Notes: a model not told the origin generated them from the letters alone. A stretch of 56,834 nt of DNA from an uncultured Lachnospiraceae bacterium (GCA_948473115.1 CAOKWI010000022.1:1-56834); one strand, 5' to 3'. Counted from the stretch's first letter, positions 17,208 to 26,840 are shown. Translations and numbers: made by a program.

Positions 17208-18386
17208 TTATTCAGGGCGGTCAGCGGTCAGGGGAAAAGGATTCCTGCCCAGGTATTGGACAGCGATCCGGTCTTCCGGCTTGGTGTCAAAGAGGTACAG
17301 CACAGTCACGAAAAAGTATTCCAGGGGCTTCATCAGCAGATATACCAGGTCTGCGGTCCAGCGGCTTTTGATGTGCCTGGCAATGGGATAACCATAAGTG
17401 TCGTAAAAATGGCGCACCCTTCTGTGGGTATTTGGAAGACGTTCCGACAGCAGATCCTCAAAGGCATTGGCTACCAGAAGCTGGCGGTTCACCACGATCC
17501 GGTGTCCGTGCCGTTCCCCCATGCGGAGCGGCTTTACCAATTTGGGGTGTCCGCCTGCGGCTACGGTGCATAGGTAATGCTCGTCATAGGCTACGTTGGG
17601 CGGTGGGTTCTGGAGTGACAGTGTCCAGTCGCCGGTCTGGGTAAACGCCTGTATGAGACTGTCCGGTTTCTGACCAAACAGAACCAGGATGGCCGTCAGA
17701 ATGCCCAGCAGGGGCCACATGACCAGGAATGCGATCCAGGGCAGGCGGCGTATCTTCTCCTGCTGTGCGCAGACCTGGCGTACTGTCTTCCCGAAAACCA
17801 GGAACAGGTTAAAGGGATAGAGCGTCAGCAGAATCTCAAACCGCAGAAGCTGGACACAGAAGAGGGCGCTTAAGCCGATTCCCATATACATGGCGGCCAT
17901 GGCCAGCACGCACAGAAGCGGCGGCAGCTCACGGACCGGATAGGCGCGCAGGATCAGGTAGCCTACAAACGCCACTATACTGATGGTCACAATGGTAGGG
18001 ATCGTCCATGTGGCAATGGGGGTGTGGAGCTCTTCGTTGCGCAGTACCTCGGGCCAGTCGGCCAGACGGATGTCTGCCACGGTGGCCAGATAGCAGAGGA
18101 CGCAGACGGCTCCCCATAGAACTGTCAGGGCATCCGTGATACGGGCTGTCCCCAGGCGCTCATTCTGGTAACGGGCGCGGCATAGCTGCCATAGATTCTG
18201 TAATGTCAGCACAAAGGGATAGACCAGGAACATCCCCAGCAGGCAGCCCAGCAGCAGCCTGGCCAACAGGCTGTCAATACCGATATGGAATGCAAAGAGC
18301 ATGGGAATGATGCCTGCTGCGAGAGAGCCTGTCACGGCACAAAGGTTCGGTTTTTTCTGAAAATTATCTATAAGCTTTTTTTTCAT
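17208..18386 (-). CDS. Multi-spanning membrane protein, probably DUF6688 family
   Basis: A 392-aa protein with about eight or nine hydrophobic segments in the first two thirds, then a hydrophilic C-terminal domain with many conserved-looking residues (HYLCTVAAGGHPKLVKP, RHGHRIVVNRQLLVANAFED, and HFYDTYGYPIARHI), followed by one more hydrophobic segment (LEYFFVTVLYLFD). I recognise this C-terminal signature as DUF6688-like but cannot confirm it. The function is unknown. The ATG at 18386 follows GGAG; a TTG at 18398 overlaps that site. It is convergent with nrdG. Confidence 0.7.
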   Translation of the reverse strand: MKKKLIDNFQKKPNLCAVTGSLAAGIIPMLFAFHIGIDSLLARLLLGCLLGMFLVYPFVLTLQNLWQLCRARYQNERLGTARITDALTVLWGAVCVLCYLATVADIRLADWPEVLRNEELHTPIATWTIPTIVTISIVAFVGYLILRAYPVRELPPLLCVLAMAAMYMGIGLSALFCVQLLRFEILLTLYPFNLFLVFGKTVRQVCAQQEKIRRLPWIAFLVMWPLLGILTAILVLFGQKPDSLIQAFTQTGDWTLSLQNPPPNVAYDEHYLCTVAAGGHPKLVKPLRMGERHGHRIVVNRQLLVANAFEDLLSERLPNTHRRVRHFYDTYGYPIARHIKSRWTADLVYLLMKPLEYFFVTVLYLFDTKPEDRIAVQYLGRNPFPLTADRPE

Positions 18387-18577
18387 GGACTGCTCCAATC
18401 TTTTTTCCTATTCTATCATGGAATAAGTAATTCGGAAATATCTTTTCCTGACTGCAAATCTTAGGATTTCTTTAAGAATTGTCAAGAAATGGCTTTACAT
18501 TTTGACGCGGCATTTGCAGACTCAGACAAGTCAAATGTGAACTGTTACTTACTTTGGGCGGGACAGAAAAAGACAGA

Positions 18578-18606
18578 TTGCCATTTCCCTCTGTGTCCAG
18601 TATACT
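18578..18606 (+). promoter_or_regulatory. Promoter of the tetR-like gene
   Basis: TTGCCA (18578-18583), 17-bp spacer, TATACT (18601-18606), 28 bp before the ATG: a near-consensus vegetative promoter. Confidence 0.75.
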
Positions 18607-18633
18607 ATAAGCAAAGGCGGATGGAGGACGGAG

Positions 18634-19200
18634 ATGACACAGTTTACGGAGAGAGCCATTAAGGAGGCGTTTATCAAGCTGCTCAATGAAAGACCTTTGG
18701 ACAGGATCACCATAAAAGATATCGTGGAGGAATGCGGTGTGGCGCGCAATACGTTTTATTATCATTATGCCGATATTCCTGCACTGCTGGAGAACATTAT
18801 AAACGGTGAGATTGAGCGGGTGCTGTCAGATACAGACGTGGACCAGGCATGGGAAGACGCGGTGATATCGGGGGCACAGTTTGCCCTGGAGAATAAGAGG
18901 TTCATCTACCATGTATATAAATCAGTGCGCCACGAGGAAGCGGAGAGATACCTGAACAGCGTTGCAGGGGAGATCATGTGCAGATATGTGGACAGGGTGG
19001 CATCGGAAATACCGGTAAGCGGGGAGGATAAGCTGCTGATCGCGGAATTTTATAAGTCCGCCCTTGTGGGAATGATAGCGGGCTGGCTTGACCAGGGAAT
19101 GAAAACGGATCCGGTGCATATCATCAAAAGGCTGGGTGCCATGCTGGAGGGAAATATAGAATTATCCCTGAGGCGGGTGGCATCTTTTCCGAAATCATAA
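18634..19200 (+). CDS. TetR/AcrR-family transcriptional regulator
   Basis: A 188-aa regulator. The N-terminal helix-turn-helix is clear: FIKLLNERPLDRITIKDIVE with ECGVARNTFYYHYADI as recognition part, followed by a TetR_C-like ligand domain ending in FPKS. The ATG follows GGAGGACGGAG. The next genes on the same strand are an MMPL transporter and a heptad-repeat envelope protein, so this is the likely local regulator of export. A candidate palindromic operator lies before the MMPL gene at 19662-19679. The ligand is unknown. Confidence 0.88.
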   Translation: MTQFTERAIKEAFIKLLNERPLDRITIKDIVEECGVARNTFYYHYADIPALLENIINGEIERVLSDTDVDQAWEDAVISGAQFALENKRFIYHVYKSVRHEEAERYLNSVAGEIMCRYVDRVASEIPVSGEDKLLIAEFYKSALVGMIAGWLDQGMKTDPVHIIKRLGAMLEGNIELSLRRVASFPKS

Positions 19201-19301
19201 GGAACCGGCTCAAAATAACTTGTACCGAAGCGGAGCGTAGACCAACGCAGCAGATGGAAATTTGGGCAAGTCATATGGCTGGTTACTTATTATTCGATGT
19301 A

Positions 19302-19467
19302 CTAGAGCGTGTTTGAAAATTGCTTTCTGTCAGCTGTGCGTCACAATTTGTGGCAGATTTGACCCGAATGAAGGAGACGTAGTGGGCTACGTTGACCGAA
19401 TGAGGGGCAAAGATACCGCAAAGTGGGGCGGGCAGATGACGGGAATGAATTTTCAAACACGCTCTAG
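19302..19467. mobile_element. MITE-like palindromic element with 20-bp terminal inverted repeats
   Basis: The ends are perfect inverses over 20 bp: CTAGAGCGTGTTTGAAAATT at 19302-19321 against 19448-19467. The outermost CTAG is self-complementary and may be a 4-bp target duplication rather than element. The interior is also structured: ACGTAG-TGGG-CTACGT flanked by two CCGAATGA direct repeats and TTTGACCC/GGGGCAAA. There is no transposase. Short open frames across it on both strands arise from the repeat. Total 166 bp. Confidence 0.8.
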
Positions 19468-19621
19468 CCGCCGATAAGTCATTCTCGGCAGTTCCTAAGG
19501 GCAGGGACAATTGAAGGCAGGGCTGTGTAACGGTGAAGAACAGAGTCCTGGACCGTTGCAGGCTGGGGAAGATGTGTGTTAGACATTCGAGGCAGGATGC
19601 ACAAAAATTGGATATTTTTAA

Positions 19622-19656
19622 GGCAGTGTTCAAAAATTGGGCGCTGTCTTTTTTTT
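19622..19656 (+). terminator. Terminator-like hairpin
   Basis: GGCAGTG (19622-19628) pairs with CGCTGTC (19642-19648), including two G-T pairs, and is followed by eight T. It could end transcription from tetR or act in the leader of the MMPL operon. Confidence 0.55.
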
Positions 19657-19661
19657 GTCAA

Positions 19662-19679
19662 TTCCATTTCGAAAAGGAA
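19662..19679. promoter_or_regulatory. Candidate operator palindrome before the MMPL gene
   Basis: TTCCATTTCGAAAAGGAA is an 18-bp palindrome with a single non-complementary pair in each half, directly after a TTGTCA hexamer (19655-19660). Its size and place fit a TetR-family operator; the assignment is inference. Confidence 0.4.
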
Positions 19680-19748
19680 TTTCATAAAATATGCCTGTAA
19701 TTAAGAAACAGAGTAACGATTCAAAAGGTAGTTGAAGGAGTTGGGAAA

Positions 19749-21854
19749 ATGAAATTTGGTAAGGCTGTTGTGAAGTGCCGGATTCCTGTTTTGGTTCTGG
19801 CGTTTGTGCTCCTGGTGCCCTCCGCCATCGGGATGATCAGGACACGGATCAATTATGATATGCTGACCTACCTGCCGGGGGACATCGATACGGTGATCGG
19901 CCAGGATATCCTGATGGAGGATTTTGGAAAAGGCGCTTTTTCTTTTGTGATTCTAGAGGGGATGGAGCCTAAGGATGTATCCGGCTTAAAGGAGGATATG
20001 GAAGCCATTGACCACGTAGAGACTGTACTCTGGTATGATAGCTTTATGGACGTGTCCGTACCTATGGAACTGCTTCCTGCAAAGTATCATGATGCTTTTA
20101 ATGCGGGGGATGCCACAATGCTGGCAGTATTCTTTGACACCACTACCTCTGCGGACGAGACCATGACGGCTATTGCAGAGATCAGGAAGATTGCAGGGGA
20201 AAAGTGCTTTGTATCAGGTATGTCGGCCATGGTGACTGACCTGAAGGAGCTGTGCGAAAAGGAAGAGCCTATTTATGTAGGGATTGCAGTGATACTGGCC
20301 TGTGTGGCGATGATGATATTTATGGATAACTGGATCATCCCGTTTGTATTTCTGGCAAGTATCGGAATGGCGATCCTGCTGAATATGGGGACCAATTATT
20401 TCCTGGGAGAGATCTCCTACCTGACCAAGGCTCTCTCCGCTGTACTCCAGTTGGCGGTCACCATGGATTACTCCATTTTCCTGTGGCACAGCTATGAGGA
20501 GCAGAAACAGGAGTATGCGGACAAAGAGACCGCCATGAGCGCCGCCATCGGAAAGACCATCACTTCTGTGGTCGGGAGTTCCATTACCACTGTGGCCGGG
20601 TTTGTGGCACTCTGCTTTATGAGCTACACGTTGGGGCTGGATCTGGGTGTGGTCATGGCGAAGGGAGTTGTATTAGGTGTGATCGGATGTGTGACGACAC
20701 TGCCCTCCATGATTCTGGCGCTGGATAAGGTACTGGTGAAGACCAGACACAGATCCCTGCTGCCTGATATGGATCGGATTTCGGATTTCGTGACAAAGCG
20801 ATTTCTCGTTTTCCTGGTTTTGTTTGCGGTCATACTGGTTCCGGCATACGCGGGTTATAAACAGGCGAACAAAGAGGTCTACTATAATTTGGGCGATACC
20901 CTGCCTGAGGATATGGCTTATGTGATCGCCAATTCCAAGCTGGAGGAATTGTTCGGTGTGGGGGCTACCCACATGGTATTGGTGAACACTGACACGCCGG
21001 CCAGGGATGTAAAGGACATGATTGCCGAAATGGAACAGGTGGAGGGCGTGAAATATGTGCTGGGGATGGAGTCCGTGGTAGGATCCCTTGTGCCGGAAGA
21101 GATGATACCGGAATCGGTTTCGGAAGTGTTGAAGAGTGATGACTGGGAACTTCTGCTGGCAAACTCCGAGTATAAGACGGCCACAGATGAGGTCAATGCC
21201 CAGATTGATGAACTGAACGGTATCCTGAAAAAGTATGACGCGGGAGGAATGCTGATCGGGGAAGCGCCCTGTACGAAGGATCTGATTGAGATTACGGATC
21301 TTGACTTTAAGACGGTAAACACCATATCCATTATCGCCATCTTTGTTATTATCGCGCTGGTGGAGAAGAGCATTACACTGCCGTTCATCCTGGTGGCAGT
21401 CATAGAATTCTCCATATTTATCAATCTGGGAATGGCACATTATACGGGAACCTCGCTTCCCTTTATCGCGCCCATCTGCATCAGCACGATCCAGCTCGGG
21501 GCGACGGTAGACTATGCGATCCTGATGACCACCAGATACAAGGAAGAGAGATATGCGGGCAAGGGAAAGCGGGAAGCTGTCAGCAGCGCGCTGCGTGTCT
21601 CCATCCCGTCTGTCATCGTCAGCGCCATGGGACTGTTCTCCGCAACCTTCGGCGTGGCATTATACTCGGAGATAGATATTATCAAGGCGTTGTGTAATCT
21701 GCTGGCGAGGGGCGCGGTCGTCAGTATGTTCAGTGTGATTCTGGTGCTGCCGTCCATGTTCATGGTATTTGACAGAGTGATATGTGTGACCAGCGTGGGG
21801 TTTAGGAAAAAGGGAAAGCAGGTCAGGAGAGACCTGACGACGGAGGCCGGATGA
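19749..21854 (+). CDS. MMPL-family RND-type transporter
   Basis: A 701-aa inner-membrane transporter with the duplicated MMPL/RND layout: one N-terminal membrane helix, an external loop of about 150 residues, five helices, then the same again. The conserved helix part VTMDYSIFLWHSYEEQ and its second-half counterpart LGATVDYAILMTTRYKEER carry the Asp expected for proton coupling. MMPL proteins export lipids, drugs or peptides using the proton gradient. The start follows GAAGGAGTTGGG. Probably one operon with the downstream heptad-repeat protein, and likely under the TetR-like regulator upstream. Confidence 0.92.
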   Translation: MKFGKAVVKCRIPVLVLAFVLLVPSAIGMIRTRINYDMLTYLPGDIDTVIGQDILMEDFGKGAFSFVILEGMEPKDVSGLKEDMEAIDHVETVLWYDSFMDVSVPMELLPAKYHDAFNAGDATMLAVFFDTTTSADETMTAIAEIRKIAGEKCFVSGMSAMVTDLKELCEKEEPIYVGIAVILACVAMMIFMDNWIIPFVFLASIGMAILLNMGTNYFLGEISYLTKALSAVLQLAVTMDYSIFLWHSYEEQKQEYADKETAMSAAIGKTITSVVGSSITTVAGFVALCFMSYTLGLDLGVVMAKGVVLGVIGCVTTLPSMILALDKVLVKTRHRSLLPDMDRISDFVTKRFLVFLVLFAVILVPAYAGYKQANKEVYYNLGDTLPEDMAYVIANSKLEELFGVGATHMVLVNTDTPARDVKDMIAEMEQVEGVKYVLGMESVVGSLVPEEMIPESVSEVLKSDDWELLLANSEYKTATDEVNAQIDELNGILKKYDAGGMLIGEAPCTKDLIEITDLDFKTVNTISIIAIFVIIALVEKSITLPFILVAVIEFSIFINLGMAHYTGTSLPFIAPICISTIQLGATVDYAILMTTRYKEERYAGKGKREAVSSALRVSIPSVIVSAMGLFSATFGVALYSEIDIIKALCNLLARGAVVSMFSVILVLPSMFMVFDRVICVTSVGFRKKGKQVRRDLTTEAG

Positions 21855-21960
21855 GAGGCGCTTATGACAGAATCAGCAGGCAATTGCCCAAAGTCTGATT
21901 GCCAAATGGGGGTTTCGCATTTATCTGATAACAGAATAAGAATGGAAAGGAATGAGTTTT

Positions 21961-24228
21961 ATGTTAGACAGGAAGAACAGGATCGTAAAAATAGGAGCAA
22001 TCTGTGTGTCCGGTATTTTGATCGCAGGGGCTGCGGGAACTACCGTGTATGCAAAAATCCAGAAGACCGGCAGCACAGCCGGCACGGCGGCAGTGGAGGA
22101 AGCAGGGCAGGGAGCGGAAGATAAGACCCTGGAGGAGAAGCTGGAAGAGGAATTAAAAGATATCTGGAAGCCTGTGGCGGAGGATGGAGTCGTAAAGGAA
22201 GAAACGGTCTATATCATGGCCAACGCAGATGGCAGCAGCAGTAAAGTCATTGTCAGCGACTGGATCAGGAACGGTGACCGGGCGGATTCCATCGTGGATA
22301 TGACCGGGCTTGCCGATATCACAGAGGTGAAGAACGGGGAAAGCTATATAAGACAGAACGACGGATATGTATGGCAGGCGGGAGGAAATGATATTTATTA
22401 TCAGGGAACCACGGATAAAAAGCTGCCGTTAACCCTCACGGTCACTTATTTCCTGGACGGGAAGCAGGTGAAGGCCGGGGATCTGGAGGGAAAGAGCGGC
22501 CATGTGGTGATCCGCTATGATTTTACGGTCAATGAGTATGAAACGGTGGAAGTCGGAGAGGAACAGGAACAGATCTATGTGCCGTTTACCGCGGTGACAG
22601 GTATGATCCTGGATAATAAAGTATTCCGTAATGTGGAGGTTTCCTCCGGCAAGGTCATCAATGACGGCGACAGGATCATGGTGACGGGAATCGCTTTTCC
22701 CGGCATGGCACAGAACCTGGACATTGACGGGGAAAATCTGCCGGGTTATGTGGAAATTGAGGCGGATGTGACGGATTTCTCCTTAAAGACCACCTACTGC
22801 GTAGCCATGAATGACCTGGTCAGGAACCTGAACCTGGATGATGCGGACAGCATGGACGAACTGACCGACGTACTGGACGAACTGACCGATGCGGTAGACC
22901 AGCTGCTTGACGGTTCCGATCAACTATATGACGGGCTTGTAACGCTTTATGATAAGTCAGGCGAGCTGAAAAAGGGCGTGGGTGATCTGTATGACGGTGC
23001 AGGAAAGCTTAAGGACGGGGCGAAGAAGCTGGCGGATGGGACTGTAACCCTGCGGGATGGCAGCGGGAACCTGCTCAGCGGCGCGGAACAGCTTCAGGCC
23101 GGGCTGGGTCAGCTGACCGCTAACAATGACATGCTTAACGGCGGCGCAAGGCAGGTGTTTGAGACGCTTCTGACCACAGCCAACACACAGCTTAACAGCA
23201 ATGAACAGCTACAGCAGCTCGGCGTATCCGTCAATCTGACAATGGATAATTATGACGAGGAACTGAACGGTATTTTAGAAAATATGGACGCGGCGGTTCT
23301 GAATGCCGTCCGGGCGGAAGTGGATAAGAGGGAAGCGGAGATCACTGCCGGGGTTACGGCGGTGGTGGAACAGCAGGTGAACGTTAAAGCAGCGCCTCTT
23401 GTGACTGCGATGGTACGGGAGCAGGTCACGGACGCCGTGCTTCAGGGGATGCAGGCAAAGGGATACCCACTGACAAAGGAGCAGTATCTTGCGGCGAAGC
23501 AGGGAACCGTGTCCGGCAATGACGCGCAGGCAGCGGCAATGGATGCCATGGTGAAAGAGGCGGACAAATTGATCGAGCAGCAGATGGCTGCCCAGCAGGA
23601 TACCATAGCGGCCAAGACAAAGGAAGTGGTAGCGCAGCAGATGGCCACGGAGGAAATCCAGGCCACCATCGCCGAAAATGTGAAAGCCCAGAAAGAAAAG
23701 CTGGTCAGCGACAACCTGGCGGCAATGTCAGGCTCCCTCAGCGAAGGGGCGGCGCAGATCGCAGGCCTGAAGCAGTCCCTGGACAGCTACAACACCTTTT
23801 ATCAGGGCCTGCTGACATATACCGCGGGCGTTGCCAGCGCCAAGGACGGCTGCGACCAACTGGTGAGCGGAACCGTTCAGCTGCGGGAAGGCGCGGAGCA
23901 GCTCCTGGGCGGCGCAAATGATCTTTACAATGGCACGGAGGAACTGTATGACGGCGTGGGAACCCTGAACGAAGGCAGCGACGCCCTGATAGACGGGGTA
24001 AGGCAGCTTAAGGACGGCGCAGAGGAGATGCGGGACGGCCTGGTGAAATTCGACGAGGAAGCGATCAGCAGGATAACGGAAGCCTTTGACGAGGAGGATG
24101 CGGATCTTCTGATTGACCGTCTCAGGGCCATTGTCAATGTTTCCAGAAATTATCGTTCCTATGCGGGCATTGCGGACGATATGGAAGGTAATGTAAAGTT
24201 TATCTTCAAGATAGACGGGATAGAGTAA
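21961..24228 (+). CDS. Secreted/anchored protein with X-X-X-Leu-X-X-Gly heptad repeats (YhgE/Pip-like)
   Basis: A 755-aa envelope protein. An N-terminal hydrophobic helix (IVKIGAICVSGILIAGAAGT) acts as signal or anchor. Two blocks of LxxGxxxLxxG heptads lie near residues 310-390 and 620-700, typical of YhgE/Pip-type proteins. They are separated by an Ala/Gln-rich coiled coil with many VxxQ repeats. Unlike full YhgE there is no C-terminal ABC-2-type membrane domain. The ATG at 21961 is 10 bp after GGAAAGG; the ATG at 21952 is too close. With MMPL upstream it may be an extracytoplasmic adaptor for export, an inference from gene order. Confidence 0.8.
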   Translation: MLDRKNRIVKIGAICVSGILIAGAAGTTVYAKIQKTGSTAGTAAVEEAGQGAEDKTLEEKLEEELKDIWKPVAEDGVVKEETVYIMANADGSSSKVIVSDWIRNGDRADSIVDMTGLADITEVKNGESYIRQNDGYVWQAGGNDIYYQGTTDKKLPLTLTVTYFLDGKQVKAGDLEGKSGHVVIRYDFTVNEYETVEVGEEQEQIYVPFTAVTGMILDNKVFRNVEVSSGKVINDGDRIMVTGIAFPGMAQNLDIDGENLPGYVEIEADVTDFSLKTTYCVAMNDLVRNLNLDDADSMDELTDVLDELTDAVDQLLDGSDQLYDGLVTLYDKSGELKKGVGDLYDGAGKLKDGAKKLADGTVTLRDGSGNLLSGAEQLQAGLGQLTANNDMLNGGARQVFETLLTTANTQLNSNEQLQQLGVSVNLTMDNYDEELNGILENMDAAVLNAVRAEVDKREAEITAGVTAVVEQQVNVKAAPLVTAMVREQVTDAVLQGMQAKGYPLTKEQYLAAKQGTVSGNDAQAAAMDAMVKEADKLIEQQMAAQQDTIAAKTKEVVAQQMATEEIQATIAENVKAQKEKLVSDNLAAMSGSLSEGAAQIAGLKQSLDSYNTFYQGLLTYTAGVASAKDGCDQLVSGTVQLREGAEQLLGGANDLYNGTEELYDGVGTLNEGSDALIDGVRQLKDGAEEMRDGLVKFDEEAISRITEAFDEEDADLLIDRLRAIVNVSRNYRSYAGIADDMEGNVKFIFKIDGIE

Positions 24229-24337
24229 GGGCGTTCCCCTCCGGAGGCCGATTGCGATCCATGATGCAAAAATGATGTATCAGCGTGTTAAGTTTAACAA
24301 AAAGCAATCGGTTTTGCGAAAAGGGGAGATCAGAGTG

Positions 24338-25254
24338 ATGAGAAGAAAGACGTTCTGCCGGTCAGCGCTGTTGGCGGTGCTGCTGTCTGTATTGACCGCC
24401 TGCGGCAGGGCAGAGACGCCCGGTTCCACGGACGGTCAGGAGACAGGCGCTCCGGAAAATCAGGAGGCCTTGAAACGGGGCGCGGAGCAACCTCCCGGGG
24501 AAATATGCCGGGGACTGTCCCGGGAGCGGCTTCCGGGGAGGATATGCCAGAAACCTTTGCAGAGAAGGTAAAGGACACCAATGCGCAGGCGGCGGCCTAT
24601 GCGGAGCAGGCGGATGCCTGGTTCGTGGGGGAGGATTCAGGCGGCTCCTGCGGGTATCTGCTGTATGACCTGGACGGCGACGGCAGCCTGGAACTGGTAA
24701 CAAGTCTCATGCAGGGTACAGGAAGGTATTCGGACAACCATTTTTATACTCTGTCAGACGGCGGGGAGGTTACAGAACTGGAGCTGGTAAGGCTGTGTGA
24801 CGGTGAGGAAAGGGACTGGATCGCGGATTTCGACATTGGGGGCGTGACCCGGCCGCAGGCATACCGGGATAACGGGGGCATCATCTATTATGAGGGAATT
24901 GATTATACGCGGGACGGGATATATGGTGTATCTGTAGAAGAGGGCTTCTATTACCTGAAGGAGGGCATCGTGTACCAGGATTCCATCCGGCAGCGGGAGG
25001 AAATATTCCATGAGGGAGACGGCAGGGAGGACGAAGTCTATTACTATAACATGGGCACAGGCGCTGCAGGGGATGCAGGCGAGATAACGGAAGCGCAATA
25101 CGGGGCAATACGGGAAGGATACGTGAAAGACATGGAGGAGGCCGGGGTGTATCAGAATTGGGTATACTTCCAGTGGGATGAGATAACACAGGGAAATATT
25201 TCAGAAGAAGCCATATGCATGAAACTGTTTGAGAGCGCTTTAGGGAGTGGGTGA
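24338..25254 (+). pseudogene. Frameshifted lipoprotein gene
   Basis: The 5' part starts at ATG 24338 (AAGGGGAG 9 bp upstream) and encodes a lipoprotein signal, RSALLAVLLSVLTAC, with the lipobox Cys. That frame then runs on to a stop at 24571 with a basic, nonsensical tail. A second frame, open from 24475, carries the mature domain to 25254 (ETFAEKVKDTNAQAAAYAEQ, YLLYDLDGDGSLELVTSLMQ). The switch is -1 and falls between about 24475 and 24571, where G runs occur. The domain has an EF-hand-like DLDGDG turn and resembles lipoproteins of unknown function. A real mutation, phase variation or a sequencing error are all possible. Confidence 0.7.
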
Positions 25255-25266
25255 CCATTCCCTTTT
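25242..25266 (+). terminator. Terminator overlapping the lipoprotein stop codon
   Basis: AGGGAGTGG (25242-25250) pairs with CCATTCCCT (25255-25263) around a GTGA loop that holds the stop codon; TTTT follows. Confidence 0.75.
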
Positions 25267-25586
25267 GTATGCGCACGGGCATCCAAGGGAAATATGTCAG
25301 CTGGAGCTGACGGACGCCCGGCGCAGCGAGTAGTGGAGAAGGGCATTCCCCTGCTCGATTTTTGGAGCTGTGTGAGATATATATACTCGTGAACGCATTT
25401 AATTGTCGCTTTCAACTCTGGATTATCGATGCGATCACTCGTTATACTGTGCAGACGGCAGTTAATTGCGTTTGTGGGTATAAATTACTGTGGTGCTCGT
25501 GACAGATAAATGTTATAATGGAGAGGCATACAAATGCGGGCGGCGGACAATCGTTCAAGGCTGTATACGAATGAGGAGGGTGGATC
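25255..25586. other. Intergenic region with several hairpins and an extended -10 promoter
   Basis: No gene. The left half is structured: GCGCACGGGC/GCCCGGCGC encloses GTCAGC-TGGA-GCTGAC (25294-25309), and CGAG...GGAGAA/TTCCCC...CTCG follows, ending in a T run. The right half holds TGTTATAAT (25511-25519), an extended -10 element for the next gene; no clear -35 is seen. Confidence 0.55.
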
Positions 25587-26600
25587 ATGGACGAATTGTT
25601 TACGAAAATCTGGAAGGATGAACCTGTGCGGTGGAGGGTATTCTTTGTCCTGCTGAATGCATTCTTTTCCGTCCTTTGCGGCATGATCACGCAGGACGTC
25701 GTGGTCACAGTCATTTATGTGGTGGGGACGGCATTGATAGATATTCTGGTGGAGATCTGTAATTATATCGACCTGGAGAAGGCAGTCAGCCGGATATTCG
25801 CCATAGAAAAGTATAAGCGGTATCTGTTTTTCCTCCTTCTGGCCGCCCTGCCCGCGGTATGCGGGATAGCTGTAAGGGAGATCAATGTGTCGGAGCGACT
25901 GCCGGAAAAGCTGTTCGTGAATCTGTTTCCTAATATGCTGGGGGCATTGATTGTATGTTCGATCATGGATCATATCTCAAAATTCGGCTATCAGCAGACC
26001 GTCACTTCCCTGATGCGTTCCAGGCGGGAATTGCTGAATGTCTTTATGCGGATAGCGTTCTTTGGCTGCTTTTTAAATGCGGTGAACTATAAAATGAAGG
26101 ATGGATGGAACTGGACAAATATCGTGAACAGTGTGTATCTTTTTACCATTGTCTACTGCGGCGCGGTGGCGCTGGCCTCCTTTGTGCTGAGGATCATCGA
26201 CCGTGAATATTTCCATTGTACGGCCAGGGAGATTTATCCGGTGAAAACACTGTTTTTGGGGGGGCTGTTCCTGGCATCCTGTGGGACCGGCCCGATCTTT
26301 TTCGGTATCGAAAAGCATGAGCCGGTATTATTGATGATGAACTCGGTCACGGCGGTTGCCATTGCCATATTTGTAGCTGTTTTTGTGGCCCGCAGAACGG
26401 AGAACAGCTCCAACACATATCCGTTCAGGATGATGGTCCTGTTCATGGGAGCCATGGCGCTTAACTGCTGGTATAATTTTGAGCGGTGGGATGGCACAGG
26501 CAATATCCGGGAACAACTCATCTCCGGTTCCGTGATTTTTATATTCGTCCTGGCGCTGCTCCTGTGGGCTGATAAAATGCAGCAGGGCAGTAAACAGTGA
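25587..26600 (+). CDS. Multi-spanning membrane protein of unknown function
   Basis: A 337-aa protein, not recognised. About eight to nine hydrophobic segments are separated by short basic loops. N-terminal sequence MDELFTKIWKDEPVRWR; a Cys-containing segment FLASCGTGPIFFG; the tail is LWADKMQQGSKQ. The ATG follows GAGGAGGGTGG. It stands alone between a terminator and a decayed ATPase gene. No catalytic motif is evident. Confidence 0.7.
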   Translation: MDELFTKIWKDEPVRWRVFFVLLNAFFSVLCGMITQDVVVTVIYVVGTALIDILVEICNYIDLEKAVSRIFAIEKYKRYLFFLLLAALPAVCGIAVREINVSERLPEKLFVNLFPNMLGALIVCSIMDHISKFGYQQTVTSLMRSRRELLNVFMRIAFFGCFLNAVNYKMKDGWNWTNIVNSVYLFTIVYCGAVALASFVLRIIDREYFHCTAREIYPVKTLFLGGLFLASCGTGPIFFGIEKHEPVLLMMNSVTAVAIAIFVAVFVARRTENSSNTYPFRMMVLFMGAMALNCWYNFERWDGTGNIREQLISGSVIFIFVLALLLWADKMQQGSKQ

Positions 26601-26779
26601 GGAGACGCCGGCTTATTGCAGCGGGCAGCGCTATGCGCCTGGTTTTTAAGCGTTGCCACCGAAGAAAAATCCTGCGGACTATTGGTAAGTTATTTCGAGA
26701 CAATTCCTTAAAGGTTGAAAAAGTGGCAAATACAACACAAAAGTCCCTGCGGAAATATTATAAAAATGAATAGAGTCCC

Positions 26780-26809
26780 TTGAAAAAAGTTTATTCTCCC
26801 CAATATACT
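26780..26809 (+). promoter_or_regulatory. Promoter before the decayed ATPase
   Basis: TTGAAA (26780-26785), 18-bp spacer, TATACT (26804-26809). It survives although the gene downstream is broken. Confidence 0.55.
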
Positions 26810-26840
26810 ATAATCAGAATAGTAAGAAGGGTGGGGCATC

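Larger units (their letters stand above)
19201..19748. other. Intergenic region between tetR-like and MMPL genes
   Basis: There is no believable gene. It contains a MITE-like element (19302-19467), a terminator-like hairpin (19622-19656) and an 18-bp palindrome (19662-19679). Between 19468 and 19620 I see nothing recognisable. Confidence 0.6.

Noticed and set aside
19262..19633. Short frames on both strands around 19.3-19.6 kb
   Set aside because: They lie across the MITE-like palindrome and have no ribosome binding sites.
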